Shown one piece after another: positions 8,483 to 9,355 of a stretch of DNA of 9,355 nucleotides. Under the pieces are notes generated by a model that made no database searches, was not told the origin of the DNA, and saw only the letters and a program-made list of their open reading frames with translations. Position numbers and translations under genes: made by a program. Source of the DNA: an uncultured Saprospiraceae bacterium (GTDB taxonomy: Bacteria; Bacteroidota; Bacteroidia; Chitinophagales; Saprospiraceae); contig CALBVQ010000097.1 in NCBI GenBank assembly GCA_937969485.1, positions 1-9,355 on the forward strand, given 5' to 3'. Every line of letters starts with the position of its first letter. Within the stretch, counting starts at the first letter, position 1.

Positions 8483-8548
8483 ATGAACTTGCTAAATAAT
8501 TCAGAAGAATCAATGGAAATATCAAGTTTAACCCGAAATATACATTAA
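8483..8548 (+). pseudogene. Severed 5' end of the XRE regulator gene
   Basis: This is the original start of the regulator gene, cut off by the foldback element. ATG codons in the right frame lie at 8483-8485 and 8513-8515. From the second, the reading is MEISSL up to the TTTAA at 8527-8531, then the frame enters the element and stops at TAA 8546-8548. Joining TTA (8528-8530) directly to AGG (8713-8715), which removes the element and one TTTAA, restores MEISSLRKRQKLSQADVAKLIG, a typical XRE N-terminus. AGAAGA just before the second ATG could be a weak ribosome site. The earlier ATG would add MNLLNNSEES; which of the two was the native start is undecided. Confidence 0.75.
8527..8531 (+). repeat. 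Left target-site duplication (TTTAA) of the foldback element
   Basis: TTTAA directly abuts the CCCG left end of the element and matches TTTAA at 8709-8713 next to the right CGGG end. Removing one copy together with the element restores the regulator reading frame, which supports a true 5-bp duplication. The solo motif copies also abut TTTAA, so the element may prefer this target. Confidence 0.7.
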
Positions 8549-8708
8549 GATATCTACTACGAGCTGAAACTGCTTCGATAATGGGAACGTCCAGCTCTTT
8601 TGATGCTCACCGTGATGGTGACCACGCCTGCGCTTCAAAAGAACTGTTGAGCTCCCATTCTCTTTGCATTTTACGCTCTCGTGACGAAATCCTAATGCAC
8701 AATTCGGG
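8532..8708. mobile_element. 177-bp foldback (MITE-like) insertion element with CCCG...CGGG ends
   Basis: The element is an imperfect palindrome over nearly its full length. Paired blocks run from the ends inward: CCCGAA (8532-8537) with TTCGGG (8703-8708); ACGAG (8559-8563) with CTCGT (8678-8682); AATGGGA (8580-8586) with TCCCATT (8653-8659); TCTTTTGA (8596-8603) with TCAAAAGA (8635-8642); and off-centre TCACC (8607-8611) with GGTGA (8617-8621) around a 5-nt loop. It is flanked by 5-bp TTTAA duplications and splits a regulator gene near its start. It is too short for a transposase and has no long gene of its own, so it would have to be moved in trans. The terminal motif recurs twice elsewhere in the window, consistent with a dispersed nonautonomous family. 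I cannot assign it to a named IS family. Its transcript would form a long hairpin. Confidence 0.8.
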
Positions 8709-9012
8709 TTTAAGGAAAAGACAAAAATTATCACAAGCTGACGTGGCAAAACTAATAGGAATAAACGGTGATGCTTATGGGAGATATGAACGTAATGATG
8801 TGAAGCCAACGATTGAGATGGCTACTAAAATTGCTAATGCTTTAAAGATTTCTTTAGATTATCTTGTCGGTAAGACAGAATTAGAACTTGACAACTCTAT
8901 GCTTAAAAGAGTTGAAGCAGTTTCTAAAATGACCGAGAAGGATAAAGAACATGTCTTTTCCCTCCTCGATGCGTTTATTGCTAAATCTCAGTTTCAGGGG
9001 TTTTTATCCTGA
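8581..9012 (+). CDS. XRE/Cro-type HTH regulator with element-derived N-terminus
   Basis: This is a small DNA-binding regulator whose target genes are unknown. In the 143-residue open frame, the helix-turn-helix domain spans ~44-99 (LRKRQKLSQADVAKLIG, DAYGRYERNDVKPTIE, MATKIANALKISLDYLVG). A helical tail follows (MTEKDKEHVFSLLDAFI), which in related short XRE proteins supports dimerisation. Residues 1-43 (to codon GGT at 8707-8709) come from the foldback element plus the first base of the right TTTAA; they are Ser/His-rich and unlike the family. The ATG at 8695 (Met39, within the element's terminal repeat) is a shorter alternative start and gives a more normal ~105-residue protein. The uninterrupted gene would have encoded ~105 or ~115 residues from ATG 8513 or 8483. 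Whether the present gene is expressed is not known: its native start is severed and any promoter lies beyond the hairpin. The HTH domain itself is intact. Confidence 0.8.
   Translation: MGTSSSFDAHRDGDHACASKELLSSHSLCILRSRDEILMHNSGLRKRQKLSQADVAKLIGINGDAYGRYERNDVKPTIEMATKIANALKISLDYLVGKTELELDNSMLKRVEAVSKMTEKDKEHVFSLLDAFIAKSQFQGFLS
8690..8708 (-). repeat. Right terminal repeat of the element, carrying an outward ATG
   Basis: Read inward (minus strand) this is CCCGAATTGTGCATTAGGA, the inverted partner of 8532-8550 and kin of the solo motifs at 5844-5861 and 9192-9213. Read outward (plus strand) it contains ATG (8695-8697), which enters the downstream regulator frame as MHNSGLRKRQ. The outward ATG is also present in the 9192-9218 copy, where the frame soon meets TAA. 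Confidence 0.7.
8709..8713 (+). repeat. Right target-site duplication (TTTAA) of the foldback element
   Basis: TTTAA follows the CGGG end and matches 8527-8531 exactly. It supplies the last base of GGT and the codon TTA before AGG AAA AGA of the regulator's HTH region. Confidence 0.7.
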
Positions 9013-9110
9013 TAACATTACAAATCAAAGTAGGATTAACATTCTACCAATAATAGCAGGCTAGTCAAGATGTTTCGCTATTTCCTGATATTGCTCTGAA
9101 GTTACACCTG

Positions 9111-9128
9111 TCCCGATTTTTGTCGGGG
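9111..9128. repeat. GC-rich hairpin 99 bp downstream of the XRE gene
   Basis: CCCGA (9112-9116) and TCGGG (9123-9127) pair perfectly around a 6-nt loop TTTTTG, and a T-G wobble extends the stem by one. It could stop transcription from the regulator gene or from the gene entering on the right, but neither strand has the T-tract of a classic intrinsic terminator after the stem. The T run lies in the loop. Confidence 0.4.
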
Positions 9129-9168
9129 AACTACAGAGAGCGGGTTTCTTCACTAAGTTACATATTAT

Positions 9169-9190
9169 CAGTAAATTGCACCATTTACTG
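9169..9190. repeat. Perfect 8-bp inverted repeat next to the terminal motif
   Basis: CAGTAAAT (9169-9176) and ATTTACTG (9183-9190) flank a 6-nt loop TGCACC. The repeat sits one base away from the terminal-motif copy at 9192-9218, on its inner side. It may be an internal part of that element type, for example a subterminal binding site or hairpin. Confidence 0.45.
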
Positions 9191-9191
9191 T

Positions 9192-9218
9192 GTTCCTAAT
9201 GCATAATGCGGGTTAAAT
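9192..9218 (-). repeat. Solo copy of the TTTAA-CCCG terminal repeat motif, facing left
   Basis: On the minus strand, TTTAA (9218-9214) is followed by CCCGCATTATGCATTAGGAA. This matches the terminal repeats of the 8532-8708 element and the 5839-5861 copy. It has the same adjacent TTTAA but no partner end nearby. Confidence 0.6.
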
Positions 9219-9278
9219 TGACACCTATACTCGTGATGCTAAAGCGAGAACTGCCTATGCCTCGAAATTTAATAATAC

Positions 9279-9353
9279 TTACCACTTTTTCTTTAATCTT
9301 TCATACTTTTCATTTAAAGTACCTGATTTTATGTCCCATTCTGTATCATCTTG
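9279..9353 (-). CDS. C-terminal 24 codons of a gene entering from the right edge
   Basis: On the minus strand one frame is open from the window edge to TAA at 9281-9279. It encodes a charged tail including DDTEWDIKSGTLNEKYERL and ending KKKW. The other two minus frames hit stops within the first 27 bases, and the composition is protein-like (Trp, Asp, Glu, Lys). The fragment is too short to name a family. It could be a chance frame, since 24 codons without a stop is not rare. Confidence 0.4.
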   Translation of the reverse strand, partial: QDDTEWDIKSGTLNEKYERLKKKW

Positions 9354-9355
9354 AT

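Larger units (their letters stand above)
9013..9278. other. Noncoding spacer with two hairpins and a repeat-motif copy
   Basis: No convincing gene was found here. The spacer holds a CCCGA/TCGGG hairpin at 9112-9127, an 8-bp inverted repeat at 9169-9190, and a copy of the dispersed terminal motif at 9192-9218, listed separately. The motif faces left, so the sequence from about 9213 leftward may be a decayed or half element. No matching left end is visible between here and the regulator gene. Confidence 0.55.

Noticed and set aside
8527..8713. TTAA-type (piggyBac-like) target duplication
   Set aside because: The bases touching the two ends are TTAA on the left but TTTA on the right. Only the 5-bp TTTAA matches on both sides and restores the gene.
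8528..8809. Minus-strand 93-codon frame across the foldback element and HTH region
   Set aside because: It overlaps the HTH coding region antisense, and its openness through 8532-8708 is partly a consequence of the palindrome. No recognisable protein features.
5844..9213. A and C motif copies as the two ends of a 3.4-kb composite element carrying cca, dusB and xre
   Set aside because: They face each other correctly, but the interior is housekeeping genes and both copies have unrelated interiors. Independent insertions are simpler.
1..9355. CRISPR arrays, tRNA or rRNA genes, phage or defence genes
   Set aside because: I looked for regularly spaced repeats, tRNA arms and hallmark protein motifs on both strands and saw none.

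Overview
The window looks like chromosomal DNA from a Bacteroidota bacterium, probably a marine Cytophagia-, Saprospiria- or Flavobacteriia-like lineage. The evidence is a secreted protein with a gliding-motility/type IX secretion (T9SS) C-terminal domain, PKD- and SprB-like repeats, AT-rich DNA, a TAnnTTTG-type promoter match, and poor Shine-Dalgarno sequences. The genus cannot be named from this sequence.

Layout, left to right. (1) 1-1092, minus: most of a multi-TM protein ending in a DUF2914 domain, running off the left edge. (2) 1157-3241, minus: a long membrane-anchored M48 zinc metallopeptidase. (3) 3334-5688, minus: a secreted, cysteine-rich T9SS cargo or adhesin-like protein. (4) 5689-5946: a spacer with nested inverted repeats and a solo copy of a repeat motif. 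(5) 5947-8355, minus: a tight two-gene tRNA-maturation operon, dusB (dihydrouridine synthase) then cca (CCA-adding enzyme with HD domain). (6) 8483-9012, plus: a small XRE/Cro-type regulator gene whose 5' end has been split by a short foldback element. (7) 9013-9278: a spacer with hairpins and another motif copy. (8) 9279-9353, minus: apparently the last 24 codons of a gene entering from the right.

The most notable feature is a 177-bp element at 8532-8708. It is an imperfect palindrome over its whole length, has CCCG...CGGG ends, and is flanked by an exact 5-bp duplication, TTTAA. Removing the element and one TTTAA rejoins a canonical XRE start (MEISSLRKRQKLSQ...). The pre-insertion gene can therefore be rebuilt from this one window. 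The original start now runs into a stop inside the element, while the element itself supplies new in-frame ATG codons (8581 and 8695). The present open frame therefore has an element-derived N-terminus. The terminal motif (TTTAACCCGAATTATGCAT-like) occurs alone twice more in the window (5839-5861 plus, 9192-9218 minus), so this is a dispersed family. I recognise no transposase here and cannot assign the element to a named IS family.

Functionally, dusB and cca form a housekeeping tRNA module. The M48 peptidase and the DUF2914 membrane protein could be cotranscribed (64-bp gap), and the T9SS protein is probably its own unit. No tRNA, rRNA, CRISPR array, phage or plasmid gene, or defence cassette was seen.
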